The notes: generated from the letters alone by a model not told the origin. A stretch of DNA of 64,000 bases from Daejeonia sp002484105 (GCF_051175565.1 NZ_CP195105.1:3038001-3102000), one strand, 5' to 3'; shown: positions 1 to 8,647, counted from the first letter of the stretch. A program made the numbers and translations.

Positions 1-1
1 C

Positions 2-253
2 ATTTTGGGTTTTGTAGAATACTACTTCTTCTACAACGGGCTTATTCTGATGATGTACGGGCTGTATACTATGCTGGTATTTTTCCACGCGATGTACAAA
101 ACGCGCAACATCAGTATTGCGGCAATGGCCATTATTGCTACCTACATCCAGATGTTTTCGTATGGATGGGGATTTCTGGAATCCTGGATTAAGCTGAATA
201 TTTTACGGATGTCTCCCGAAGAAGCCTTTCCGAAACACTTCTACAGAACATAA
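2..253 (+). CDS. C-terminal end of an integral membrane protein, probably a family 2 glycosyltransferase (5' truncated)
   Basis: The reading frame is open to the left edge of the window, so only about the last 83 residues are present. They form two hydrophobic segments (roughly residues 5-31 and 37-58 of the visible part) separated by a short basic loop, and the protein ends in the polar tail EEAFPKHFYRT. A two-helix tail of this kind is common at the C-terminus of Flavobacteriia membrane glycosyltransferases of family GT2, which is why I suggest that family. The catalytic domain lies outside the window, so this remains an inference. It converges on the next gene, with a hairpin between them. 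Confidence 0.5.
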   Translation: MLGFVEYYFFYNGLILMMYGLYTMLVFFHAMYKTRNISIAAMAIIATYIQMFSYGWGFLESWIKLNILRMSPEEAFPKHFYRT

Positions 254-277
254 AAAAACTGAGCCTTTATGCTCAGT
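252..277 (-). terminator. Rho-independent terminator of the secreted-protein gene
   Basis: The stem ACTGAGC (258-264) pairs with GCTCAGT (271-277) around a six-base loop. On the minus strand it is followed by a run of T. The stem overlaps the TGA stop of the minus-strand gene. The same hairpin could also slow transcripts arriving from the left. Confidence 0.7.
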
Positions 278-758
278 TGTTCCATTCAGTTTTCGAGGTC
301 AAGTCGCCATCGTAATTTTTCCATTCTCCCCGGAAATGCATTTCTTCGCCGGAGATTTTTTCTGTTTTGTCATCCCAGCGGAATTTCAGGGTGAATTTTC
401 CTGTAAAAACTCCTGTATGCTTGCCGTCAGGCTTTTCAGCCATATCGTATTCGCCGGATATTTTCCCTGATTTTTTTCCGTTTTTAAATTTCAGGACTTT
501 GATCTTACCTTCAAATTTCGACACCATATTTTTTACACGTGTCTCTCCCGAAACAAAATATTCCTGCTGATGATCAAGATCAAGATCCGAACTGAAAATA
601 TTCAGCGTTATGGGCTGTATACTTTTTCCATCACTAATAGTACCGCGGTAGGACATGTTATGATTCAGCCAGACCCGTCGGATATCAGGAGTCTGGGAAG
701 ATTTCTGAGCAGACATCAGGCCTGCAGCCAGGATAAAAAACAAAAAAAACTTTCTCAT
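273..758 (-). CDS. Secreted protein of unknown function
   Basis: This encodes 161 residues with an N-terminal signal peptide (basic MRK, hydrophobic core to about residue 17, likely cleavage after MSA). The mature part is rich in Lys, Gly and aromatic residues and reads as a series of short beta strands (for example EFHFRGEW-like and FTGKFTLKF segments), which suggests a small beta-rich periplasmic or outer-surface domain. I recognise no catalytic motif and no named family. It stands alone between convergent and divergent neighbours and has its own terminator. Export by the Sec pathway is the only property I can support. Confidence 0.75.
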   Translation of the reverse strand: MRKFFLFFILAAGLMSAQKSSQTPDIRRVWLNHNMSYRGTISDGKSIQPITLNIFSSDLDLDHQQEYFVSGETRVKNMVSKFEGKIKVLKFKNGKKSGKISGEYDMAEKPDGKHTGVFTGKFTLKFRWDDKTEKISGEEMHFRGEWKNYDGDLTSKTEWNN

Positions 759-798
759 TGATTTTTCAGATCATTTATAAAATTAAACGTTTTTCTTC

Positions 799-999
799 AT
801 GCATCCGCCGGAGAACACCTCAGCCGGCCAATCTCCACACCAGAAAAAGACACAGCAAACTGCGGCCATCCGGGATCTGTGGGAAAAAGTTTTTCATCAA
901 ATGTGGAAGGACTTCCGTTCCGGGAAGATCAACATCAAGCTTCCGGATCCGGATTCAGAATGGGCAAATGTAAACAATCCTTTCCCGAAAACAAAATAA
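799..999 (+). CDS. Possible small protein, unrecognised
   Basis: A 66-codon ATG frame fills much of an otherwise empty gap. The second half of the product (IRDLWEKVFHQM, then KLPDPDSEWANV) has a plausible mix of charged and aromatic residues for a real protein, while the first 20 residues are low in hydrophobics. There is no signal peptide, membrane segment or known motif. Overlapping frames of similar length exist in the same interval (758-973 and 879-1109), so chance is a serious alternative. It lies 106 bases upstream of the HipA-like kinase gene on the same strand, but a -7 element between them argues against a shared promoter. Confidence 0.25.
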   Translation: MHPPENTSAGQSPHQKKTQQTAAIRDLWEKVFHQMWKDFRSGKINIKLPDPDSEWANVNNPFPKTK

Positions 1000-1093
1000 A
1001 GTGCACCGCTAAAAACCTGATTTCCTTAAGAGGGTTCAAAATCACTGTTTTCCATGATCATAATACAGATATACAACAAAGCTGCAAATTGAT

Positions 1094-1101
1094 TATTTTT
1101 G
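1094..1101 (+). promoter_or_regulatory. -7 element TATTTTTG before the HipA-like gene
   Basis: The octamer matches TAnnTTTG exactly and ends only four bases before the ATG at 1106. If it is used, the message would be leaderless or nearly so. I see no good -33 element. Confidence 0.4.
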
Positions 1102-1105
1102 AAGC

Positions 1106-1888
1106 ATGATACATGATCTTTCTGTACGGACGGTGACTGTCCTCCGTTATATTCTCCCGCTCCGCGAGGGTGGCTCTTTGCCCGCGCTGGCCGAAGCCGA
1201 TGATGGTTTCAAATACGTGCTGAAATTCCGCGGTGCCGGCCACGGTGTCAAAATGCTGATCTCGGAACTGCTGGGCGGCAAGATTGCCCAGGCGCTCGGG
1301 TTACAGATTCCGGAGATTGTTTTTGCCCATCTGGATGAAGATTTTGGGCGTACAGAAGGCGACGAGGAAATCCAGGATCTGCTGAAATTTTCGGAAGGTC
1401 TCAATCTTGGCCTTCATTACCTTTCCGGTGCCATTGCCTATGAACCCGGCATTAAAACAGATCCGCTGCTGGCATCAAAAATTGTCTGGATGGATGCCTT
1501 TACCACCAATATTGACCGCACCTTCAAAAATACCAATATGCTGTGGTGGCACCAAGAACTCTGGATTATCGACAATGGCGCTTCCTTCTATTTTCACCAT
1601 TCCTGGCAGAATTTTGATACGGCCGCCAAAACGCCGTTCAAGTATATTAAAGATCATGTTCTGCTTCCGCAGGCTACAAAACTTGACGAAGCAGATACCT
1701 TTGCAAAATCGGTACTGAATGATGATGTTTTCCGCGAAATCGTCAATCTGATTCCCGACGACTGGCTGCAGTGGAAGGATACGGACGAAACGCCCGAAGA
1801 AATACGAGAAGTGTATTTCAACTTCCTGAAAACAAGACTCGCCCATTCTGAAATTTTCTTAAACGAAGCGCAAAATGCAAGAGGATAA
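1106..1888 (+). CDS. HipA-like kinase family protein
   Basis: The 260-residue product resembles the stand-alone HipA-like kinase family (the one often found beside DUF3037), not full-length HipA. Visible kinase landmarks are a lysine in a VLKF strand near residue 40 as the probable ATP-binding residue, a catalytic-loop-like segment NIDRTFKNTN near residue 160, and IDNGASF near residue 178 in the place of the metal-binding loop. The substrate is unknown; HipA itself phosphorylates glutamyl-tRNA synthetase, but the relationship here is distant. The stop lies inside the DUF3037 gene (14-base overlap), so the two are translationally coupled. There is no HipB-like DNA-binding gene beside it, so it should not be called a toxin-antitoxin pair without evidence. 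Confidence 0.8.
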   Translation: MIHDLSVRTVTVLRYILPLREGGSLPALAEADDGFKYVLKFRGAGHGVKMLISELLGGKIAQALGLQIPEIVFAHLDEDFGRTEGDEEIQDLLKFSEGLNLGLHYLSGAIAYEPGIKTDPLLASKIVWMDAFTTNIDRTFKNTNMLWWHQELWIIDNGASFYFHHSWQNFDTAAKTPFKYIKDHVLLPQATKLDEADTFAKSVLNDDVFREIVNLIPDDWLQWKDTDETPEEIREVYFNFLKTRLAHSEIFLNEAQNARG

Positions 1889-2258
1889 AATATACGAATA
1901 CGCCGTCGTACGACTGGTTCCGAAAGTTGAGCGCGAGGAGTTCTTCAACATCGGACTCGTGATGTTCTCCAAAAAAGAGCGGTACATCCGTGCTGGTTTT
2001 TTCCTTTGCCCCGACAAATTCCGGCTGATGAACAACAAGCTCAACTTTGAAGAAGTGCAGCAGATTCTGGAAAATTTCCGGAACATTGCAGCAGGCAAAA
2101 AAGATGGCGGCCCCATTGCGCAGCTGGATATTCCGGAACGTTTCCGTTGGCTGACTGCCGTGAGAAGTGCAGTGATCCAAACTTCAAGACCGCACCCGGG
2201 AAAAACAGATGACCTCGACCGTACGTTTGAGCACCTTTTTGATGAGCTGGTACGATAG
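1875..2258 (+). CDS. DUF3037 domain protein, partner of the HipA-like kinase
   Basis: This encodes 127 residues that match the DUF3037 family in length and layout: an N-terminal EYAVVRLVPKVEREEFFNIG segment followed by a stretch predicted to be alpha/beta, with no membrane segment or signal peptide. The start codon lies within the last codons of the kinase gene, a typical coupled arrangement. The family has no established biochemical function that I know of. Because it is repeatedly linked to HipA-like kinases, I infer that it is a regulator, substrate or structural partner of that kinase. No terminator is visible after it. Confidence 0.8.
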   Translation: MQEDKIYEYAVVRLVPKVEREEFFNIGLVMFSKKERYIRAGFFLCPDKFRLMNNKLNFEEVQQILENFRNIAAGKKDGGPIAQLDIPERFRWLTAVRSAVIQTSRPHPGKTDDLDRTFEHLFDELVR

Positions 2259-2341
2259 CCGAAAGAGAGATAGTTATTGGAGAAATACCATCAGAGCATG
2301 TTAAAAACACTCTTAAAGTGCATATATTCATACAAAAAATA

Positions 2342-3346
2342 ATGAAAAACATTTCCCTTATCAGAATTCTCACCGTACTGTTTCTGATATCTTTTTCCTC
2401 CGGATTTTTTGCTCAGAAATATGAGATCAGCACCGCTGTTCCGGAATATTCGCAAGCCTTTACCAATATCATTTATAAAAAAGCGGATGACACTACAACC
2501 CTGAAACTGGACATCTACCTCCCGAAGAAGAAAGCGGAAAGGTTTCCCGTGGTTGTCCAGATCCATGGTGGCGGATGGGTGCAAGGCAACAAAGATATCG
2601 TAAAAGGAAACTATATTGAGAAAACAGTCCTCAGACTTCTTGAAAACGGTATTGCCGTGGTCAGTGCAGACTACCGTCTTGCTGGAAAAAACGTTCATTT
2701 CCCAGCTCCTGCAGAAGACTGCAAAGACGTCATCCGCTGGATACGGAAAAATGCTTCCGAATATCACCTGGATGCAGACAGAATCGGACTTTGGGGAGAA
2801 TCAGCAGGCGGGCATCTCGCACTGCTGAGTGCCTTTACCCCCGATCAGCAGTTTCCGGGAGACCGCGCCCTTTTTCCCTATTCTTCAAAAGTGAATTTTG
2901 TGGTGGACGATTATGGCCCTACCGAACTTAACCAACTCATGATGACCAATGCCGGGAAATTTAAAATATTGCTGGTTAAACTCTTTGCTCCAAAATTACT
3001 GAACATCCGCAGCAAACTGATTTTTGCACTTACGGGAACCTCCCTTGATAAGCAACCTGAGCAGGTCAGAAAAATATTCCACCATTATTCTCCGCTGTAT
3101 TATACGGAAAATGCTGTTCCCGTATGGATCAACCAGGGGAACAAAGACAACGTTGTACCGATGCGACAGTCGGAAATGCTTCAGAAAAAACTCCTGGAAA
3201 AGAATAAGATATGTACGCTCTATACCGTGAAAGGTGCAGGGCATGCCTTCCCCGACATTGACGAGAATACTCAGAATGATCTTGCTGAAAAAATCACCGG
3301 TTTCGTCCTGCAGTACAGCTTAAAAGGTCCTGAAGATCAATTTTAA
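2342..3346 (+). CDS. Secreted alpha/beta hydrolase (esterase/lipase type)
   Basis: The product is 334 residues from the ATG at 2342. A GTG eight codons upstream keeps the frame open, but the ATG gives a clean signal peptide (MKN, hydrophobic core, cleavage near FFAQ). The mature enzyme has the oxyanion motif HGGGW (residues 75-79), the nucleophile elbow GESAGG with Ser154, and a C-terminal GAGHAF that would supply the histidine; an aspartate in NKDNVVP may complete the triad. This is the layout of the hormone-sensitive-lipase/BD-FAE esterases, which cut ester bonds such as those on acylated sugars. The exact substrate cannot be read from sequence. It is probably periplasmic. Confidence 0.85.
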   Translation: MKNISLIRILTVLFLISFSSGFFAQKYEISTAVPEYSQAFTNIIYKKADDTTTLKLDIYLPKKKAERFPVVVQIHGGGWVQGNKDIVKGNYIEKTVLRLLENGIAVVSADYRLAGKNVHFPAPAEDCKDVIRWIRKNASEYHLDADRIGLWGESAGGHLALLSAFTPDQQFPGDRALFPYSSKVNFVVDDYGPTELNQLMMTNAGKFKILLVKLFAPKLLNIRSKLIFALTGTSLDKQPEQVRKIFHHYSPLYYTENAVPVWINQGNKDNVVPMRQSEMLQKKLLEKNKICTLYTVKGAGHAFPDIDENTQNDLAEKITGFVLQYSLKGPEDQF

Positions 3347-3393
3347 CAAAGGTTAATATCCGGACTTTACTGGGAATTTTCATCCTGTAGCAC

Positions 3394-3401
3394 TATATTT
3401 G
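3394..3401 (+). promoter_or_regulatory. -7 element TATATTTG before the MscS-type channel
   Basis: The octamer lies about 30 bases upstream of the ATG at 3432 in a short spacer behind the esterase gene. The -33 region is T-rich but has no TTTG. Confidence 0.45.
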
Positions 3402-3431
3402 TGATCAGCAGAATCTCAATAACAGAATCTC

Positions 3432-4763
3432 ATGAACGATATTACCGACTACAGCGATATTGAAAAAATCACAAAATCTACCAATATCATCAGTGAATGG
3501 TCTATAGAACTGCTTCGCCAGTGGGGCGTTCCGGAACATCTCATTACCTATATCAACATGCTATTTTTGCTGGCATTGCTCACTACGTTGGTATTCCTGC
3601 TGCAGTTTGTCACCCGGAAAATTTTGAGAGCTGTTTTTATGCATCTGGAAAAGATGCCGAACATGAAATTTTTCGGAAGACTGATGCACAGGCGCTTCCC
3701 GCATTATCTGGCCATGATCGTTCCGTTCAGCCTCGTAAAAGGGAGCATTCCGATTATTTTTGAGGAATTTCCGAAAATCGCCGTTATTGCCAATAAGTTG
3801 ACTGATATCTACCTGATATTCTATATTATATGGCTCCTGATGTCAGTGATCAATGCATTCGGCGACACATTGAAACAAAAAGACGGACTGAATGACAAAC
3901 CAATAGAAAGCTACATTCAGGTGGTGAAGATTTTCTTCTATTTTATTGGTGTCATCATACTTTTCTCTATTCTTTCGGGCAAGAACCCTATGGTTTTCAT
4001 CACGGGGCTTGGCGCGGCTTCTGCCATTCTTCTTCTGGTTTTCAAGGATACCATTCTGGGATTCGTTGCCAGCATTCAGGTCTCTGTGAATGATATGGTG
4101 CGGATCGGCGACTGGATCACAATGAACAAAAATAATGCGGACGGAATCGTCACCCAGATTACCCTGACAACGGTTAAAATCCGTAATTACGACAATACCA
4201 TCGTCACCATTCCGCCGTATTCACTCGTCTCCGAATCTTTCCAGAACTGGCGCGGGATGTCTGTATCGGGAGGGCGACGCTTTACCCGTAATCTCTACGT
4301 CAACCAGGCTGATATTTTCTTTATGAAACCCGAACAGCTCGAGGAGATGAAGAAATTTTCCGGACTGAAAAAATTTATCGAAAACCGACAGGCCGATCTG
4401 GATGCCAGAAACCAGAAACTCCATATCGACACCAGTGTTATGGGCAATGGCTACCATCTTACCAACAGTGATCTCTTTATTCAATATGCTTTGTGGATCC
4501 TGAAAAACCACCCAAAAATCAGCAAGAGCATGACGCTGATGGTGCGCACACTGCAGCCTGTAGAAGAAGGATTGCCGATCCAGCTTTATGCGTTCACCAA
4601 TACGACGGTATGGGCAGAATATGAAGCCGTAATAGCGGAAATCATCAACCAGCTGCTGGCTTCGATGCCTGTTTTCAAACTGAGGATCTACAGCAATACC
4701 AACTCCGACCCTACGGATATCTACATCCGGAATGCCCCATTGCAGGAAAATCCCTCAAAATAA
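3432..4763 (+). CDS. Mechanosensitive ion channel, MscS family (YbdG-like)
   Basis: The 443-residue protein has about five hydrophobic helices in its first 210 residues, then the MscS pore-lining and beta domain: the Gly/Ala-rich helix VFITGLGAASAILLLVFKDTILG, followed by VNDMVRIGDWI and the beta stretch TLTTVKIRNYDNT. The extra N-terminal helices and length put it with the YbdG/YnaI-like members, not short MscS. Such channels open under membrane tension to release solutes during hypo-osmotic shock and sit in the inner membrane. It is transcribed alone from a promoter in the preceding spacer and is convergent with the helicase gene. Confidence 0.9.
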   Translation: MNDITDYSDIEKITKSTNIISEWSIELLRQWGVPEHLITYINMLFLLALLTTLVFLLQFVTRKILRAVFMHLEKMPNMKFFGRLMHRRFPHYLAMIVPFSLVKGSIPIIFEEFPKIAVIANKLTDIYLIFYIIWLLMSVINAFGDTLKQKDGLNDKPIESYIQVVKIFFYFIGVIILFSILSGKNPMVFITGLGAASAILLLVFKDTILGFVASIQVSVNDMVRIGDWITMNKNNADGIVTQITLTTVKIRNYDNTIVTIPPYSLVSESFQNWRGMSVSGGRRFTRNLYVNQADIFFMKPEQLEEMKKFSGLKKFIENRQADLDARNQKLHIDTSVMGNGYHLTNSDLFIQYALWILKNHPKISKSMTLMVRTLQPVEEGLPIQLYAFTNTTVWAEYEAVIAEIINQLLASMPVFKLRIYSNTNSDPTDIYIRNAPLQENPSK

Positions 4764-4810
4764 AATCAGATTTTCAAAAGCACGAAAAGGGTATCTGATG
4801 TTCAGAAGCA

Positions 4811-7150
4811 TCAGAGTTTGGTAAGTTTTGCAAACTTCAGGATGAGGTTTTTTTCACCTTCGTGTTCAAAGAGAACCTTTGCCTTGATGTTCTGCGGATC
4901 CGTTCCATCCAGGAAGGTAACTTCGCCGATGCCGAAACGATCGTGGCGCACGCGGTCGCCCACCTGAATATTTTCTGTTGAACCTCCGTTCGGCTGATGT
5001 ATTTTTGCCGAAGCCACGGGTTTCAGTTTGTGTGGTTCGGCAGCAGGTTTGGGAATATCAGAATGCTTGAGGGACTTTTTCGGTTCCTTTTTCTGGAAAG
5101 ATCTTGGTTCAGAAGGATATTCATCAAAAATATTGGATTTCAGTCCGGATCTGTTGATGGTTTTACGTTCGGCAACCGGATTAATAAATTCGATGTACCG
5201 GGCATCTACTTCACTCAGGAAACGTGATGGCTCTGCATCAGTAATTTTGCCCCATTGGAAACGCGAAATGGCATAGGTAAAGAACGCTTCCTTCTCGGCG
5301 CGGGTAAGTGCCACATAAAACAGACGGCGCTCTTCTTCAAGGTCTTCACGGGTGGACGAACTCATGAAACTCGGGAACAGATTTTCCTCAAGCCCCACAA
5401 GATGCACCACAGGAAATTCCAGTCCTTTGGAAAGATGGATGGTCATCAGTGACACTTTATCTTCTGTACCGTCATCTTTTTTGTCCTGATCGGTGGTAAG
5501 GGCAATATTTCCCAGAAAATTTGTCAGTGACGGATCGCCGTCTTCCAGCTGTCGTTGCTCTTCGATAAAGCCCTGCATGGAGTTCATGAGTTCCTGTACG
5601 TTTTCGACACGGGAAATTCCTTCAGGTGTCTGGTCATCTTTCAGAAATTTTACCAGTCCGCTACGTTTTGCCACTTCCATTGCAACGGTGTAGGCATCTT
5701 CGGTTTTCAGCATCACCTGAAAGGCCTTGATCATCGACCAGAAATCAGAAAGTTTGGTGAGAATCCCGTTGTTAAGATGGAGTTGTGGTGCATAAAAGCC
5801 CAGATTATCCAGAAGTTTGGAGAGAGAAATCCCCAGTGAATCGGCAAAAACGATAAGTTTATTCTGCGTCGTTTCTCCAATTCCACGCGCAGGATAGTTG
5901 ATAATCCTCAGCAGAGCTTCCGAATCATTTTCATTAACCAAAAGGCGCAGGTAGGCCACAAGGTCTTTTACTTCTTTACGCTGGTAAAACGAAAGCCCGC
6001 CATAGACGCGGTACGGAATATTTTTCTTTCTCAGTGCATCTTCGAAGGCACGGGTTTGGGAATTGGTGCGGTAAAGAATGGCAAAATCGTTGAATTTGCG
6101 TTGCTCACGGTTCTGGAGCTCCCAGATATTGGCGGCCACAAAATTAGCCTCGTCGGCATCAGAAAGCGCACGGTATACCTTTATTTTTTCTCCGATTTCA
6201 TTCTCGCTGAATACATTTTTCTTAAACTGCTGCGTATTTTTGGAAATCACCACATTGGCGGCATCCACAATGGTTTGGGTAGAGCGGTAGTTCTGTTCCA
6301 GTGCCACAGTTCGGGCATCGGGATAATCTTTTTTAAAATTCAGGATATTGTAAATATTGGCACCGCGGAATGAGTAGATCGACTGCGCATCGTCGCCCAC
6401 CACACATATATTCTCGAATTTTGAAGCCAAAGCCTTGACGATAAGATACTGCGAGTGGTTGGTATCCTGATACTCGTCTACCATAATATACCGGAACCTG
6501 TCCTGATATTTTGCCAATACATCGGGGAAACGTGTGAGCAGCTCGTTGGTTTTCAGAAGCAGATCGTCAAAATCCATAGCTCCGTTGCGGTAGCATTGTT
6601 CCACATATTTTCGGTAGATAGCGCCGATATGCTTCATATTGACCCGTTCGTCAGCCTCAATAAGTTCTGGATTGTTAAAATATGCCTTTACGGTAATCAG
6701 GTTGTTTTTATAGGTAGAGATTCTCGCCTGCACTTTTTTGGGTTTGTACAGGTCAGTATCTATATTCAGTTCTTTCAGGACTTTTTTGATGACATTCAGG
6801 GAATCCTGTGTATCATAAATCGTAAAGTCGGAAGGATAGCCTAGGTAATGTGCCTCGCTTCTCAGGATTCTTGCAAATACCGAGTGAAAGGTTCCCATCC
6901 AGATGCTTTTGGCATTGCTGGCGCCCACCACTTTGGCGATACGTTCCTTCATTTCTCGTGCTGCCTTGTTGGTAAAGGTGAGTGCCAGAATACGGAAAGG
7001 ATCTACCCCATGCGTTATAAGATGAGCAATACGCATCGTCAGCACGCGTGTCTTTCCGGAGCCGGCACCTGCCAGCACCATCAGCGGGCCTTCTGTTGTC
7101 GTTACTGCTTCGTATTGAGGTTCGTTGAGTCCTTTCAGGTAATCTTCCAT
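4811..7150 (-). CDS. uvrD: ATP-dependent DNA helicase, UvrD/PcrA family
   Basis: This is a superfamily 1A 3'-5' helicase acting in nucleotide-excision and mismatch repair and in clearing RecA or replication blocks. I place the start at the ATG at 7150 (MEDYLKGLNE), giving 779 residues; a TTG five codons upstream is in frame but less likely. Seen motifs are the Q-motif region LNEPQYEAV, Walker A AGAGSGKT (27-34), VDEYQDTN (motif II), QNYRSTQ (motif IV region), and VSLMTIHLSKGLEF with LFYVALTRAE near the end. The C-terminal GDRVRHDRFGIGEV is the small tail domain typical of PcrA/UvrD. Length and motifs are complete. It is monocistronic with a strong promoter. Confidence 0.95.
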   Translation of the reverse strand: MEDYLKGLNEPQYEAVTTTEGPLMVLAGAGSGKTRVLTMRIAHLITHGVDPFRILALTFTNKAAREMKERIAKVVGASNAKSIWMGTFHSVFARILRSEAHYLGYPSDFTIYDTQDSLNVIKKVLKELNIDTDLYKPKKVQARISTYKNNLITVKAYFNNPELIEADERVNMKHIGAIYRKYVEQCYRNGAMDFDDLLLKTNELLTRFPDVLAKYQDRFRYIMVDEYQDTNHSQYLIVKALASKFENICVVGDDAQSIYSFRGANIYNILNFKKDYPDARTVALEQNYRSTQTIVDAANVVISKNTQQFKKNVFSENEIGEKIKVYRALSDADEANFVAANIWELQNREQRKFNDFAILYRTNSQTRAFEDALRKKNIPYRVYGGLSFYQRKEVKDLVAYLRLLVNENDSEALLRIINYPARGIGETTQNKLIVFADSLGISLSKLLDNLGFYAPQLHLNNGILTKLSDFWSMIKAFQVMLKTEDAYTVAMEVAKRSGLVKFLKDDQTPEGISRVENVQELMNSMQGFIEEQRQLEDGDPSLTNFLGNIALTTDQDKKDDGTEDKVSLMTIHLSKGLEFPVVHLVGLEENLFPSFMSSSTREDLEEERRLFYVALTRAEKEAFFTYAISRFQWGKITDAEPSRFLSEVDARYIEFINPVAERKTINRSGLKSNIFDEYPSEPRSFQKKEPKKSLKHSDIPKPAAEPHKLKPVASAKIHQPNGGSTENIQVGDRVRHDRFGIGEVTFLDGTDPQNIKAKVLFEHEGEKNLILKFAKLTKL

Positions 7151-7188
7151 TTTATAAAAATCCAAAGAGATAATAAGAATTGGAAATG

Positions 7189-7219
7189 CAAAATTAGGTT
7201 TTTCGGTACAGAATTCAAA
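7189..7219 (-). promoter_or_regulatory. uvrD promoter, TTTG-N19-TAATTTTG
   Basis: On the minus strand TTTG (7216-7219) is followed by exactly 19 bases and TAATTTTG (7189-7196). This is the full Bacteroidota housekeeping consensus. It leaves a leader of about 30 bases before the ATG at 7150. Confidence 0.75.
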
Positions 7220-7333
7220 TTTTCAGTATCTTCGGTGAAGGATTATTTCCCTTTAAAAAGAACGAAAATATGTAACTTTTCCCCTGTTGAAGCAACTAAT
7301 CCGACAAATCAATAATTTTTTTAAGTTAAATCT

Positions 7334-8647
7334 ATGAAAAAAAGACTTTTTTCTGCTGTAGCAGGTATTTTCCTCGGAATACTGCTGAATGCACAGCAAA
7401 TCAAATTTGAAGAATACGACCTTCCGAACGGTCTTCATGTTATTCTTCATCAGGACAACTCTGCCCCCGTCGTCACCACGGGAGTCATGTACCATGTAGG
7501 TGCCAAAGATGAAGTAGTGGGAAGAACCGGTTTTGCCCATTTTTTTGAGCATCTTCTCTTTGAAGGAACCCCGAACATCAAACGTGGCGAATGGTTCAAA
7601 ATTGTCTCTGCCAATGGTGGGCAGAACAATGCCAACACCACCAACGACAGAACATATTATTATGAAACCTTCCCGTCCAACAACGAAAAACTCGGTCTTT
7701 GGATGGAAGCGGAACGGATGAGACACGCCGTGATCAATCAGATTGGTGTAGATACCCAGAGAGAAGTCGTAAAAGAAGAAAAAAGAATGCGCATGGACAA
7801 CCAGCCGTACGGAAACCTCTTCACCGCAGTACAGGCCAACCTCTTCACAAAACATCCTTATCACTGGTCTACTATTGGCTCTATGGATGATCTGAACGCT
7901 GCCAAGCTGGAAGAATTTCAGGATTTTTACAAAAAATATTACGTCCCGAACAATGCCACATTAGTCGTTGCCGGAGACATTAAGCCTGAAGAAACCAAAA
8001 AATGGATCTCCGAATATTACGGAAGCATTCCCAAAGGAACACTTCATCCAAAAGATTTTCCGAAAGATACGCCCATCACTCAATCTAAGGAAGTGGATTA
8101 CCACGATGCCAACATCCAGCTTCCTGCGTATGTTTTTGCCTACAGAACTCCGGACAACAAGGATAAAGACAACTATGCACTCGATATGCTCTCCAGCTAT
8201 CTGAGCAGCGGAAAATCTTCTGTTCTGTACAAAAAACTGGTAGATCAGGAGAAGAAAGCACTCCAGGTAGGCGCTTTCAACCAGACACTCGAAGATTACG
8301 GGATCTTTGCCTTCTACGCCATCCCAATGGGGAGCACACCAAAAGAAGTACTACAGAAAGACATCGACTCAGAGATCCAAAACGTGCAGACTGACCTGAT
8401 CTCCGAAGAAGATTACCAGAAACTACAAAACCAGTACGAAAACCAATTTGTAAACTCCAACTCCAGCATTCAGGGTATTGCCTCATCACTGGCCACCTAC
8501 CATGTACTCTACGGCAACACCAATCTCATCAACAAAGAGATTGACATCTACAGAAGCGTAACCAGAGAAGACATCAGAAACGTTGCCAAAAAATACCTGA
8601 ACCCGAACCAAAGAGTGATCATCAACTACTTACCTGAAAAAAAATAA
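7334..8647 (+). CDS. M16-family zinc metalloprotease (catalytic partner)
   Basis: The 437-residue protein starts with a signal peptide (cleavage near LNAQQ) and is an M16 (pitrilysin/insulinase-type) peptidase. The inverted zinc motif HxxEH is intact at His69-Phe-Phe-Glu72-His73, and the expected third ligand lies about 76 residues on, in the VVKEEKRMR segment (Glu149). A C-terminal inactive M16 domain follows. Enzymes of this class degrade peptides inside a clamshell chamber in the periplasm. The next gene, ten bases downstream, encodes a second M16 protein lacking the zinc motif, so the two probably form a heterodimer in the manner of mitochondrial processing peptidase. Confidence 0.92.
   Translation: MKKRLFSAVAGIFLGILLNAQQIKFEEYDLPNGLHVILHQDNSAPVVTTGVMYHVGAKDEVVGRTGFAHFFEHLLFEGTPNIKRGEWFKIVSANGGQNNANTTNDRTYYYETFPSNNEKLGLWMEAERMRHAVINQIGVDTQREVVKEEKRMRMDNQPYGNLFTAVQANLFTKHPYHWSTIGSMDDLNAAKLEEFQDFYKKYYVPNNATLVVAGDIKPEETKKWISEYYGSIPKGTLHPKDFPKDTPITQSKEVDYHDANIQLPAYVFAYRTPDNKDKDNYALDMLSSYLSSGKSSVLYKKLVDQEKKALQVGAFNQTLEDYGIFAFYAIPMGSTPKEVLQKDIDSEIQNVQTDLISEEDYQKLQNQYENQFVNSNSSIQGIASSLATYHVLYGNTNLINKEIDIYRSVTREDIRNVAKKYLNPNQRVIINYLPEKK

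Larger units (their letters stand above)
759..1105. other. Intergenic stretch with one doubtful small ORF
   Basis: These 347 bases separate two divergent genes. They hold the 66-codon ORF listed next and, at the right end, a -7 promoter element for the HipA-like gene. I see no RNA gene, repeat or terminator. Confidence 0.5.

Noticed and set aside
1106..2258. Calling the HipA-like/DUF3037 genes a HipBA toxin-antitoxin system
   Set aside because: No HTH antitoxin is present, the kinase belongs to a shorter family, and no toxicity can be read from the sequence.
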